This document shows positions 15,826-24,554 of a stretch of DNA of 64,000 nt, in pieces (positions within the stretch are counted from its first letter, which is position 1; every line of letters begins with the position of its first letter). Origin of the DNA: Domibacillus mangrovi. GTDB lineage: Bacteria; Bacillota; Bacilli; Bacillales; Domibacillaceae. The translations under genes and the position numbers were made by a program. The notes beneath the pieces are model-generated. The model made no database searches. It was given only the letters and a program-made list of their open reading frames with translations, and was not told where the DNA came from. The stretch is taken from assembly GCF_001906925.1 (NCBI RefSeq), contig NZ_MRWQ01000006.1, positions 248,001-312,000 of the forward strand, in the 5' to 3' direction.

Positions 15826-15882
15826 AGATAAATTAAACAGCCCCGGCTGCAAACGCGTAACCGGGGTATTCTCACGATTATT

Positions 15883-15933
15883 TTACCTTACTCTCATCCG
15901 GTACAGTATAGACCACACTCCTTCTCTTGTCAT
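15883..15933 (-). pseudogene. C-terminal tail fragment of an amidase/SLH-like domain (first)
   Basis: Minus-strand frame MTREGVWSILYRM ends in a stop. It matches the TREEVW-x-x-LYRM tail of Bacillus cell-wall amidase modules. Only the tail remains. Confidence 0.45.
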
Positions 15934-16019
15934 AAAATGTTATGATATAGTCATTTAGTAGATAATATTAAAGCGGACTAATATACACTCTACGATTTAT
16001 GAATAACAAGGAGAATAGG

Positions 16020-16220
16020 ATGAAAAAAATAACTAAAACACAAGTAATGACCATAATACTGATTCTTGGTTATATCGTTTGGGAAATTTACGTCAGAAAT
16101 TGGGCTAGTACTGTTTCTGGACCAATAATAAGAGTTGATATAGTCATCATTTATCCGATACTTCTAATCATGCTACTGATTTCTATATATCAAATTATAA
16201 CAGGCAAAAATAAAAGGTAA
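16020..16220 (+). CDS. 66-aa two-span membrane protein
   Basis: ATG at 16020 with AAGGAG seven bases ahead. Two hydrophobic helices (about residues 8-22 and 40-60) and a basic tail GKNKR. No family recognised. A terminator overlaps the 3' end. Confidence 0.55.
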   Translation: MKKITKTQVMTIILILGYIVWEIYVRNWASTVSGPIIRVDIVIIYPILLIMLLISIYQIITGKNKR

Positions 16221-16250
16221 CTCTGGGCTTAACCAGAGCTTTGCTTTTTT
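16221..16250 (+). terminator. terminator
   Basis: CTCTGG/CCAGAG stem and a T-rich run. Confidence 0.8.
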
Positions 16251-16333
16251 CATTTTAGCATCCGGTGCAGCGTAGACCAAACTTCCTCCCGTGTGACAGG
16301 ACGTTGTGAATATGTTCCGTCGCTAATATCGTT
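16250..16333 (-). pseudogene. C-terminal tail fragment of an amidase/SLH-like domain (second)
   Basis: Frame NDISDGTYSQRPVTREEVW, then STLHRMLK and stop. It is the typical end of SLH-like modules in Bacillus N-acetylmuramoyl-L-alanine amidases. An upstream stop codon cuts it off. It is related to the fragment at 15883-15933, so an amidase gene may have been duplicated or rearranged here. Confidence 0.5.
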
Positions 16334-16412
16334 TTATGTTACCCACTTCTGTTTCCTCCTTCTATAATCTTTTCTGACAATTTTCTTTGTTAAGACGGAA
16401 ATTTCAAGGGTT

Positions 16413-16464
16413 TGGCACCAGACGATTCCTACTCGGTTCAAACCAGCGACCTCTACCCTGTCAA
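16413..16464 (-). pseudogene. 3' half of a tRNA-Val (GAC), degenerate
   Basis: Read on the minus strand: anticodon loop TTGACAG (anticodon GAC), stem GGTAG, variable AGGTC, then a T-arm GCTGG-TTTGAAC with a mutated 3' arm and an AGGAATC acceptor end. The 5' half is missing. A tRNA 3' half left alone is the usual scar of an integrated element. Confidence 0.45.
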
Positions 16465-16983
16465 TTCACAAATAAGCGTTTTTTGGTTTCTTGAACTACT
16501 CTTAAAGCTTCTGCCAATGAATTATATTGCTAGCCAAAGTTTTTAATTAATTTCTAAACTTGCTCATTGCTATTTTCATTATATGCTGATAATATGAAGA
16601 AGCATGAATTGGAAAGCTTATATTCAAAATTTTTGAGTCTTTCCAAGCAGATAATTTTTGACCACTTCCCTTAAGGTAGTTAAGGCCATACGGACAGCCG
16701 GGTCAAATGCCGATTGGCAACTTCAGTTGCCTTATTGATTGAGTTAAAAGCTCAAATTTTATAAGTTGGTTACTTTACAACCAGTGCATATGCATACAAC
16801 TTGTGAAACGGTCAATAAGAGTGATAAAAGTAATTATTTGCTATTTAGACTCTGATCTTATAAAGATATATTTGAATATTAATAAGCTTCTACTACAATG
16901 TCCCAGAACATTTTAAGGTAGCCGTATACATATGACTTTTATCATAGATATACTTATTCTTTTTAATATTGGTAAATATATTT
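16465..16983. other. gene-free stretch with possible decayed sequence
   Basis: About 520 bp with no frame having a start and ribosome binding site. Short minus-strand frames around 16600-16720 look protein-like but I cannot assign them. Its 3' end holds the candidate promoter of the polyamine operon. Confidence 0.35.
16872..16899 (+). promoter_or_regulatory. candidate promoter of the carboxyspermidine operon
   Basis: TTGAAT at 16872-16877 and TACAAT at 16894-16899, 16 bp apart. It would give a leader of about 220 nt that contains the terminator hairpin at 16984-17029. Confidence 0.4.
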
Positions 16984-17029
16984 AAAGCAAGTGTTGTGCG
17001 CCATTATGCGTTATGCACTTGCTTTTTTT
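16984..17029 (+). terminator. leader terminator upstream of carboxyspermidine operon
   Basis: AAAGCAAGTG/CACTTGCTTT stem followed by T7, located 100 bp before the start codon. No complete plus-strand gene lies upstream for it to end. A leader attenuator is possible, or it may be a relic. Confidence 0.7.
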
Positions 17030-17128
17030 GTTGTTCAAAACTTTGAGGGGTTTTACAATAATCTTTTCCATAGACTGTTATGGAGTCCCTCTTTGCTTTA
17101 CAAAAATCTATTAGGAGATGATAAGAGA

Positions 17129-18367
17129 ATGGGAAAAGCGCTTATTATAGGTTGTGGTGGAGTGGCATCAGTAGCCATCCATAAATGTGTTCAAAACAGT
17201 GACGTATTTGAAGAAATTTGTATTGCAAGTCGTACAAAGTCAAAATGTGATGACTTAAAAGCCAAACTAGATGGCGGCAAAACAAAAATTACAACTGCAC
17301 AGGTTGATGCAAACAATGTGGACGAGCTGATTGCTTTGATTGAAGCAGTAAAACCAGATATCGTAATGAACTTAGCTTTACCGTATCAAGATTTAACAAT
17401 CATGGATGCTTGCCTGGCAACAAAAACAAACTATATGGATACAGCAAACTATGAGCCGGAAGATACGGCAAAGTTTGAATATAAATGGCAGTGGGATTAT
17501 CGCGAACGCTTTGAAAAGGCTGGTATTACAGCTCTTTTAGGCAGTGGATTTGACCCTGGTGTAACAGGTGTATTTTCTGCTCATGCACTTAAGCATCATT
17601 TTGATGAAATTGAGTATATCGATATTCTCGACTGTAATGCAGGGGATCACGGCTATCCGTTTGCAACAAATTTCAATCCTGAAATTAATATCCGTGAAGT
17701 TTCAGCTAACGGAAGATATTGGGAAGATGGCGAATGGATCGAGACTAAACCAATGGAAATCAAACGCGTTTATAACTTCCCTGAAGTTGGCGAAAAAGAT
17801 ATGTATTTGCTTTACCACGAAGAACTTGAATCTCTTGCTGTAAACATCCCAGGTATTAAGCGTATCCGCTTCTTCATGACATTTGGCCAAAGTTACCTTA
17901 CTCACCTAAAGTGCCTTGAAAATGTAGGTATGACTTCTATTGAACCTATTGAATACGAAGGAAAACAAATCATTCCGCTTCAATTCTTGAAAGCAGTATT
18001 ACCAGATCCTGCTTCACTTGGGCCACGCACAAAAGGGAAAACGAACATTGGCTGTATCTTCAAAGGGAAAAAGGACGGAAAAGATAAAACGTATTATGTG
18101 TACAATGTTTGTGACCATGAAGAATGCTACAGAGAAGTGGGTTCTCAAGCAGTTTCTTATACAACAGGGGTTCCTGCTATGATCGGTGCCATGATGTTGA
18201 TGACTGGTAAATGGAATAAACCGGGCGTATACAATATTGAAGAATTTGATCCAGATCCATTTATGGATGCATTGAACAAGTGGGGACTTCCATGGCAAGA
18301 AGATCTTTATCCAGATCTTGTAGATTCTGATCCTATTAAAGTGAAAGAATCCGGGCTTGTTCGTTAA
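17129..18367 (+). CDS. carboxynorspermidine/carboxyspermidine dehydrogenase (saccharopine dehydrogenase family)
   Basis: 412 aa. MGKALIIGCGGVAS begins the NADPH Rossmann fold; GFDPGVTGVFSAH and GDHGYPFATNFNPEIN are typical for the family. It reductively condenses aspartate semialdehyde with putrescine or diaminopropane to the carboxy-polyamine. The ATG at 17129 has AGGAG upstream; the frame is open further but lacks homology there. The decarboxylase gene starts one base after its stop codon, so the pair forms an alternative spermidine pathway. Cytoplasmic. Confidence 0.9.
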   Translation: MGKALIIGCGGVASVAIHKCVQNSDVFEEICIASRTKSKCDDLKAKLDGGKTKITTAQVDANNVDELIALIEAVKPDIVMNLALPYQDLTIMDACLATKTNYMDTANYEPEDTAKFEYKWQWDYRERFEKAGITALLGSGFDPGVTGVFSAHALKHHFDEIEYIDILDCNAGDHGYPFATNFNPEINIREVSANGRYWEDGEWIETKPMEIKRVYNFPEVGEKDMYLLYHEELESLAVNIPGIKRIRFFMTFGQSYLTHLKCLENVGMTSIEPIEYEGKQIIPLQFLKAVLPDPASLGPRTKGKTNIGCIFKGKKDGKDKTYYVYNVCDHEECYREVGSQAVSYTTGVPAMIGAMMLMTGKWNKPGVYNIEEFDPDPFMDALNKWGLPWQEDLYPDLVDSDPIKVKESGLVR

Positions 18368-18368
18368 G

Positions 18369-19496
18369 ATGCGGTTTGAACAATTACCAACGCCATGTTA
18401 TGTAGTCGACGAAGGTCTTGTGGAAAAAAATCTAAAAATCCTGAATGGAGTCATGGAACGTACAGGATGTAAGATTATTTTGGCACAAAAAGCATTTTCA
18501 ATGTATAAGATGTATCCGCTCATTGCAGAGTATTTAAGTGGTACGACTGCAAGCGGCTTATTTGAAGCTCGCCTCGGTTACGAGGAAATGGGCAAAGAAA
18601 ATCATGTCTTTGCCCCTGCCTATCGTGAGGATGAAATCGACGAAATTATCTCGATTTGTGATCATATCATCTTTAATTCTTTCTCACAGGTGGAAAAATT
18701 TAAAGCGAAAGTGCTTCAAGCTGGTAAAAAAGTTGGCTTGCGTATCAATCCAGAATGCTCGACCCAAGATGGGCATGCCATTTACGATCCTTGCTCACCA
18801 GGTTCTCGGTTCGGTGTAACCAAAGAGCAGTTTCGACCTGAATTGCTTGAAGGTGTTTCAGGGCTGCATTTCCACACACTTTGTCAGCAAAACTCTGACG
18901 ATTTAGCAACCACTCTTCAGGCAGTGGAAGAAAAGTTTGGACAATGGCTTCCGCAGATGGAATGGATCAACTTTGGAGGCGGCCACCATATCACGAAGGA
19001 AGATTATAACATTTCGTTACTTGAAGATTGTATTAAGAGAATGCAAGAGAAATATGGTTTAGAAGTCTATCTCGAACCAGGTGAAGCCGTTGCTCTCAAT
19101 GCAGGATATCTGGTTACGACTGTCCTTGATACGATTCAAAATGGAATAGAGATTGCTATTCTTGACACTTCTGCGTCTTGTCATATGCCTGATGTGTTGG
19201 AAATGCCTTATCGTCCCCCTCTTTTTGATTCTGGGGAAGCAGGAGAAAAGCCATTTCTGTATCGACTTGGCGGCCAAACTTGTATGGCAGGCGATGTGAT
19301 AGGAGATTACTCGTTTGATCAACCGTTAAAGAGCGGGGATCGATTAGTTTTTGGTGATATGGCCATTTACTCGATGGTGAAAAATACTACGTTTAACGGT
19401 ATGGCACTTCCAGCCATTGCTGTACAAGATAAAGATGGAGATTGTCAGGTCGTGCGTGAATTTGGCTATCAAGATTTTAAAATGAGGCTATCTTAA
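18369..19496 (+). CDS. nspC: carboxynorspermidine decarboxylase
   Basis: 375 aa fold-type III PLP decarboxylase. AQKAFSMY carries the PLP lysine, HFHTLCQQN and FGGGHHITKEDY are phosphate and substrate motifs, and CMAGDVIGDY gives the C-terminal catalytic cysteine. It converts carboxy(nor)spermidine to (nor)spermidine. The ATG at 18369 follows the dehydrogenase stop by one base. Whether spermidine or norspermidine is made cannot be read from sequence. Confidence 0.92.
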   Translation: MRFEQLPTPCYVVDEGLVEKNLKILNGVMERTGCKIILAQKAFSMYKMYPLIAEYLSGTTASGLFEARLGYEEMGKENHVFAPAYREDEIDEIISICDHIIFNSFSQVEKFKAKVLQAGKKVGLRINPECSTQDGHAIYDPCSPGSRFGVTKEQFRPELLEGVSGLHFHTLCQQNSDDLATTLQAVEEKFGQWLPQMEWINFGGGHHITKEDYNISLLEDCIKRMQEKYGLEVYLEPGEAVALNAGYLVTTVLDTIQNGIEIAILDTSASCHMPDVLEMPYRPPLFDSGEAGEKPFLYRLGGQTCMAGDVIGDYSFDQPLKSGDRLVFGDMAIYSMVKNTTFNGMALPAIAVQDKDGDCQVVREFGYQDFKMRLS

Positions 19497-19584
19497 AGAA
19501 GCAGTATAAAATTCACAGGTTATTTGTTTCCGTAATGGAGAGCACGGCTTAAAATTGAAGCTCCTCACATAGTACCTTTGAAAG

Positions 19585-19617
19585 AACCAGATTCTGAAAC
19601 ATGAATCTGGTTTTTTG
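19585..19617 (+). terminator. terminator of carboxyspermidine operon
   Basis: AACCAGATTC/GAATCTGGTT stem followed by T6. Confidence 0.9.
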
Positions 19618-19905
19618 TGCAAAATCATATAAAATCCTGTTTGACGGGTTTAACATAATTTTAAGAAAAGCTCTGGTAATCTTTAATGTTGATATTAGAT
19701 AAGATGCTGATCTGTGTGGAGGAATGCAAGTAGCAGGAAGTCTTTCTTAATAAATCACCATTCTTAAGAGATCAGCTAGATGTTTCTCGAAATAAACGAT
19801 ATTTTTCAGTTGATTAAAAAGGATATCGAATTTTATTTAACACATCCTATTTATACATGTTTTGGATGATAATAAGGTATAATATAAAAAAACGGGTAAA
19901 AGAGG

Positions 19906-20166
19906 ATGATATTTTTGTTATATAAGAGCCTTGAGTTCAAAAATATTGTTGGACAGAAAGTAAAAATCATTGAAATTCCTGTATTAGAAAAAAATAATCG
20001 TTATCATTTTATGATTCAAGTTCGTTTACAAGTTTTTATTTCAACAATTTACAATAAACCTGAGCAAAAAAACTGCTATTCCTTTTATGATTATTTGAAA
20101 CGAAAAATGAAATGGTCTGATTTCATTGATTTATTTAGTATTCAAGAATTCAGCAGCAACGCTTAA
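19906..20166 (+). CDS. 86-aa hypothetical protein
   Basis: Aromatic- and lysine-rich, including YSFYDYLKRKMKWSDFI. The ribosome binding site AGAGG fits better with a TTG about 12 bases into the frame than with the first ATG. No family recognised; low GC compared with neighbours. A hairpin terminator follows. Confidence 0.45.
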   Translation: MIFLLYKSLEFKNIVGQKVKIIEIPVLEKNNRYHFMIQVRLQVFISTIYNKPEQKNCYSFYDYLKRKMKWSDFIDLFSIQEFSSNA

Positions 20167-20248
20167 GAAAACATTCAGTCTTGCTCCCTGGCATTTTATA
20201 TGATCTATAAAGAAATAAAATAAACATTTATATTATGACCTAAAATGT

Positions 20249-20280
20249 AATCCAGCAGCTACGTGCCGCTGGATTTTTTT
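20249..20280 (+). terminator. terminator
   Basis: AATCCAGCAGC/GCCGCTGGATT stem followed by T7. Confidence 0.85.
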
Positions 20281-20482
20281 GAATTTTCAAGTTACTTATG
20301 GCAGGTTTATTATAATTAATCTAAAATAACCTCATTTACTTGCGATAAGGCTCTCCGTAAGTAGTCTAAGTGCGGTTTTATATACTAACTAAATTGCTAT
20401 TATTAGTAGTGGAGTTAGTATAGTTTCATGGGCACGGTTTAGTTAACTCTCTATGCTGAAAATAAGAAAGGTAGTGTCCGGC

Positions 20483-20557
20483 ATGAAATCAAGAAACAGG
20501 CGTAAATATAACGACGATTTTAAGAAAATGGTGGTTGAACTTTATCCATTTACTTAG
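20483..20557 (+). pseudogene. IS3-family transposase OrfA N-terminal stub
   Basis: MKSRNRRKYNDDFKKMVVELY then a stop after a few codons. It is the standard beginning of the helix-turn-helix transposase OrfA of IS150/IS3 elements. Nothing else of the element remains in the following 70 bp. Confidence 0.6.
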
Positions 20558-20629
20558 CACCCTGAAAGATTGAATCTTTTTTGATTTGGCAGTCTGTTCT
20601 TGGTTGTGTCACGTTTATCTTGTTACCTC

Positions 20630-21424
20630 CTATTTTCCCTTGTATTGAGGTGAACGTTTTTCTGCAAAAGCCCTTAAGCCTTCCAGCCTGTCCTCAGTGG
20701 ATATTAATGTGTTGTATGCCAGTTCTTCTATTTTTAGTCCGGTAGAAAGATCCACTTCCACCCCATTGTTGATCGCTGCTTTTGCCTGGATAAGTGCAAG
20801 CGGGGCATTTTTCACCATTGATTCAGCAATCTTCAGCGTCTTCTCCAGCAGTTTTTCACGTGGGACCGCATATTCAAGGATACCAATGGCTGCGGCTTCC
20901 TCTGCTGTCAGCCGCTTAGCACTGAATATTAGTTCCTTTGCTTTACCAAGACCAATTAAGCGTGGCAACCGCTGCGTTCCACCAGCCCCTGGTATGATCG
21001 CAAGGGATGTCTCAGTTAATCCAACTTTTGCTTCGAGCGCACCGACGCGAAGATCACATGCCAACGCCAATTCGAGTCCACCTCCGAACGCCACCCCATT
21101 CAAAGCAGCAATGACTGGCTGTGGCAATGATTCCACTTCATTCACTGTCGCACCAATCAACCGGACGGCTTGCTTGACCTCATTGTCCGTCATTCCTTTA
21201 CGTTCTTTTAAATCAGCTCCTGCACAAAAGGCTTTTTCTCCGGCACCTGTCAGGATGACCACTCGAACATCCAGATCATTTTTCAAATCATATACAATAT
21301 TATTTAGATCATCGAGCATCTGCTTTGACAAGGCGTTAGCAGCATCTGGACGACTTAGTATGACGATAGCAATTCCGTCACTTCGCTTTTCAACTCTTAC
21401 TGTCTTTTTTACGACTTCATTCAT
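20630..21424 (-). CDS. enoyl-CoA hydratase family, likely methylglutaconyl-CoA hydratase
   Basis: 264 aa crotonase fold. CAGADLKERKGM and ALNGVAFGGGLELALACDLR form the oxyanion hole; GLTETSLAIIPGAGGTQRLPR is typical of methylglutaconyl-CoA hydratases. In context it hydrates 3-methylglutaconyl-CoA to HMG-CoA in leucine degradation (as proposed for B. subtilis YngF). The ATG at 21424 has AAGGAGGG before it; the same frame upstream belongs to an HMG-CoA lyase relic. Confidence 0.88.
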   Translation of the reverse strand: MNEVVKKTVRVEKRSDGIAIVILSRPDAANALSKQMLDDLNNIVYDLKNDLDVRVVILTGAGEKAFCAGADLKERKGMTDNEVKQAVRLIGATVNEVESLPQPVIAALNGVAFGGGLELALACDLRVGALEAKVGLTETSLAIIPGAGGTQRLPRLIGLGKAKELIFSAKRLTAEEAAAIGILEYAVPREKLLEKTLKIAESMVKNAPLALIQAKAAINNGVEVDLSTGLKIEELAYNTLISTEDRLEGLRAFAEKRSPQYKGK

Positions 21425-21454
21425 AACAACTCCCTCCTTTCTTCCTTTATGCCA

Positions 21455-21712
21455 AATATCCATTCGGCGACTATTCAGCTTTTTACCGAGTATTTTTTCA
21501 ATAAGCTGAGCTGATTTCACCACTGCGTTGAAGTCAATCTCTGTTTTTATACTCATTTCACGGAGCATATACAGCAAGTCCTCAGTGTCCACGTTTCTTC
21601 GGGATCCTTTTTAATCCTCCAAATGCACTGTCAAAAGTTGTGATTCCCATTTCAAGTGATTTTGCTCGTGATGTTTCTCTTATGGCATAGACATGCATGG
21701 AAAACGTGCTTA
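21455..21712 (-). pseudogene. remnant of a second HMG-CoA lyase gene
   Basis: The frame fused in-phase ahead of the hydratase reads TEDLLYMLREMSIKTEIDF and ILGKKLNSRRM, matching the C-terminus of the intact lyase next door (TEDFLYMLNSMGINTGVNQ, KVGRPLPSHS). Further upstream, in another frame, AKSLEMGITTFDSAFGGL matches its VSLDMGITIFDASLGGLGG segment, but the metal-binding HFHDTH is replaced. About 230 bp of a diverged paralogue, frameshifted. Confidence 0.7.
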
Positions 21713-21730
21713 CTTCAAAATGATAGTAGC

Positions 21731-23275
21731 TTAAACTGGATACACTGGGTGCTTTCGCTCAGAGCAGACAACATACTTTGATGAATACACCTCAAATCGA
21801 TTCACTAACTCGTCACGTAACGAATTGGTCGGAATGACCCCATCGATAATCATTTCGGAAGCTAGGCGATAAATATCAATATCCTGCTTATATTCTTCCC
21901 GCTTTTGTTCAATAAAAGAGGCCCTTTCATTTTCAGGTAATTGAGCAATTCTTTTGGCGTACACGGCATTCACCGCAGCCTCTGGTCCCATAACAGCAAT
22001 TTGAGCTGTAGGCAAGGCGAGACAACAATCCGGTTCAAACGCAGGGCCGGCCATGGCATAGAGACCTGCTCCGTATGCTTTACGGACGATGACCGAAATT
22101 TTAGGTACACTCGCTTCAGACATAGCGAAAATCATTTTCGCACCATGGCGAATGATACCTGCCTGTTCTACCTTGGTACCAATCATAAAACCAGGAACAT
22201 CAGCAAGAAACAGAAGCGGGATATGAAACGCGTCACAAAGGGTAATAAATTTAGCTGCTTTATCCGCTGTATCGTGGAACAACACGCCTCCCTTGACACG
22301 TGGCTGATTAGCAATAATACCGATTGAATTTCCATTCATTCGGGCCAAACCCGTGATGAGTTCGCTCGCAAATAGCTTCTTAATCTCAAAGAATGACCCT
22401 TTATCTATAATCCCATCGATCAGATCATACATATTAAACGGAGTATTCTGATTGGAAGGGATAAGTTCTTCCAACGTTTTCTCAAAGCGTTTAGGTGCGA
22501 ATGCTTCCTGAACCGGCGGTTTTTCAGAAAAATTAGCAGGAAAATAAGAAAGATAATTTCGGGCTATCGTAATGGCTTCTTCTTCATCTTTAGCCAGTAC
22601 ATCCCCGCATCCTGAAAGAGAACAATGCATACGTGCACCACCCATCTCTTCCAATGTTACTTTTTCCCCAATAACCATTTCTGCCATCCTCGGGGACCCA
22701 AGATACATCGATGCATTTTTATCTACCATTATGACAATGTCACAAAACGCAGGGATGTAAGCTCCCCCTGCCGCAGATGGACCGAATAAAATACAAATCT
22801 GAGGGATTTTACCTGAAAGTTTGATCTGGTTATAAAAAATCCGGCCAGCCCCACGACGCCCTGGAAACATTTCTACTTGATCTGTAATACGTGCCCCCGC
22901 TGAATCTACAAGGTAGATAAGTGGCACTCTCATTTTTTCAGCCGTTTCTTGAATCCGAATCATTTTCTCTACGGTCCTAGATCCCCAAGAACCCGCTTTT
23001 ATCGTTGAATCATTAGCCATAATGCAAACAACCTGGCCGTTGATCTTCCCCATCGTAGTCACTACTCCATCCGCCGGAAGATCCTCAGCTAAGCAGTTTG
23101 CGAAGAGTGCGTCCTCTAGCTCAAAGCCCGGATCAAACAATAACTTTAAACGGTCACGAACAAACAGTTTACCCTGCTCTTTATTTTTCTGATGATATTT
23201 AGGGTCTCCTCCTTGTTGAATCCGTTCCATTCTTTTTTGAAGCGTTTGCTGCATGAAGTTCGCATCAAATGACAT
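21731..23275 (-). CDS. acyl-CoA carboxylase carboxyltransferase subunit (methylcrotonyl-CoA type)
   Basis: 514 aa. Two carboxyltransferase halves: the N-terminal half has DSAGARITDQVEMFPGRRGAG and GPSAAGGAYIPAF, and the C-terminal half has DVPGFMIGT and YGAGLYAMAG. It transfers carboxylate from biotin to 3-methylcrotonyl-CoA in leucine breakdown, inferred from the HMG-CoA lyase neighbour. Start at 23275 behind GGGAGGG. It pairs with the biotin carrier and biotin carboxylase genes upstream. Confidence 0.9.
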   Translation of the reverse strand: MSFDANFMQQTLQKRMERIQQGGDPKYHQKNKEQGKLFVRDRLKLLFDPGFELEDALFANCLAEDLPADGVVTTMGKINGQVVCIMANDSTIKAGSWGSRTVEKMIRIQETAEKMRVPLIYLVDSAGARITDQVEMFPGRRGAGRIFYNQIKLSGKIPQICILFGPSAAGGAYIPAFCDIVIMVDKNASMYLGSPRMAEMVIGEKVTLEEMGGARMHCSLSGCGDVLAKDEEEAITIARNYLSYFPANFSEKPPVQEAFAPKRFEKTLEELIPSNQNTPFNMYDLIDGIIDKGSFFEIKKLFASELITGLARMNGNSIGIIANQPRVKGGVLFHDTADKAAKFITLCDAFHIPLLFLADVPGFMIGTKVEQAGIIRHGAKMIFAMSEASVPKISVIVRKAYGAGLYAMAGPAFEPDCCLALPTAQIAVMGPEAAVNAVYAKRIAQLPENERASFIEQKREEYKQDIDIYRLASEMIIDGVIPTNSLRDELVNRFEVYSSKYVVCSERKHPVYPV

Positions 23276-23350
23276 TGCTTTCCCTCCCTTATTCGCGACC
23301 CGGATGCCACAAGCCAACGCAAATTTTCATATACCGAATAACCCCCTAGC

Positions 23351-24253
23351 TTATCCAGTCAAGCTGCATACTTGAAGACTATGGCTCGGTAAAGGTCTTC
23401 CCACCTTATCCTGAATAAAACGGGATGCGCTAAGCAGCTTTTCCTGATTCACCCCTGTGTTAATCCCCATACTGTTCAACATGTAAAGAAAATCTTCTGT
23501 AGCCACATTGCCAGATGCACCGGGTGCATATGGGCATCCCCCTAAACCGCCAAGGGAGGCATCAAATATGGTAATCCCCATGTCTAACGATACTAAAATG
23601 TTAGCTAATGCTATCCCATGAGTATCATGGAAGTGTAAAGCAAATTTATTTGCAGGAAAACGTTTTAATAATGCCTCTAACACTTCTTGGACTTGCTTCG
23701 GATTAGCCACACCGATCGTATCACCAAGAGACAACTCTCCAATTCCCATCTCAAATAAAGTTTCCGATACACTAATAACCTTTTCTATATCAACGATACC
23801 TTCATAAGGACATCCAAATACGGTTGAAACATATCCTCGACTAGACTTTCCTGCTGATTGGGCCTCTTCCACCACTTTTTTTAAAATAGGAAACGTATCC
23901 TCTATCGATTTGTTAATATTTTTCCGATTATGTGTTTCACTGGCTGACATAAACACAGCCACTGTATCAATGTTGGCTTCTAGCGCCCGCTCCAGACCTT
24001 GGCGATTCGGAACGAGAGCCGTATAGGTTACACCCGGCACACGCGTAATACCTGCTGCTACCGCAACTGCATCTGAAAGGGCAGGAATCCATTTCGGATT
24101 GACAAAGGAAGTAATCTCGATATTTTTCAAGCCACTCCCAGACAATTGATTGATCCAAGCGATTTTATCCTCCGTAGAAATAAACACCTTCTCATTTTGC
24201 AATCCATCCCTTGGTCCTACTTCTTTTATCGTTACGCTGGTCGGCCAGTTCAT
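23351..24253 (-). CDS. mvaB: hydroxymethylglutaryl-CoA lyase
   Basis: 300 aa TIM barrel. EVGPRDGLQNE binds metal and substrate, HFHDTHGIALAN supplies metal ligands, and GGLGGCPYAPGASGN carries the catalytic cysteine. It cleaves HMG-CoA to acetoacetate and acetyl-CoA, the last step of leucine catabolism. The ATG at 24253 has GGGAG ahead. Cytoplasmic. Confidence 0.95.
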   Translation of the reverse strand: MNWPTSVTIKEVGPRDGLQNEKVFISTEDKIAWINQLSGSGLKNIEITSFVNPKWIPALSDAVAVAAGITRVPGVTYTALVPNRQGLERALEANIDTVAVFMSASETHNRKNINKSIEDTFPILKKVVEEAQSAGKSSRGYVSTVFGCPYEGIVDIEKVISVSETLFEMGIGELSLGDTIGVANPKQVQEVLEALLKRFPANKFALHFHDTHGIALANILVSLDMGITIFDASLGGLGGCPYAPGASGNVATEDFLYMLNSMGINTGVNQEKLLSASRFIQDKVGRPLPSHSLQVCSLTG

Positions 24254-24293
24254 CGCCACGTCTCCCTTCATCCCGTTTCATATCTTTAGGGGA

Positions 24294-24506
24294 TTACTCA
24301 AACTCCACCATTACATCGCCTTCATTAACAAAATCACCTTCACTCACCTTTACTTCTTTGACAGTCCCGGGGAAGTCCACTGCAATTGGAATCTCCATTT
24401 TCATCGATTCTAAAATAACCACATCCTGTCCTGCATCTACCTGATCCCCAACTTGAACAAGAATCTTCCATACACTCCCCGCCATAATCGCTAATACTTG
24501 ACTCAT
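24294..24506 (-). CDS. biotin/lipoyl carrier protein of acyl-CoA carboxylase
   Basis: 70 aa single biotinyl domain; ESMKMEI carries the lysine to be biotinylated. It matches the separate carrier of the leucine-degrading carboxylase (YngHB type). It lies between the lyase gene and biotin carboxylase, with repeat D inserted on its upstream side. AGGAGG precedes the start. Confidence 0.92.
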   Translation of the reverse strand: MSQVLAIMAGSVWKILVQVGDQVDAGQDVVILESMKMEIPIAVDFPGTVKEVKVSEGDFVNEGDVMVEFE

Positions 24507-24554
24507 CTTTATTCCTCCTATTTCACGCGGTTTATGTGGTTCCTTGTTTTTCTT

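Noticed and set aside
16600-16720. Protein-like minus-strand frames between the tRNA relic and the polyamine operon
   Set aside because: Frames are broken and I could not match them to a transposase or any other family.
20697-21509. Long plus-strand open frame over the hydratase gene
   Set aside because: Serine/proline-rich shadow frame opposite a clear crotonase-family gene.
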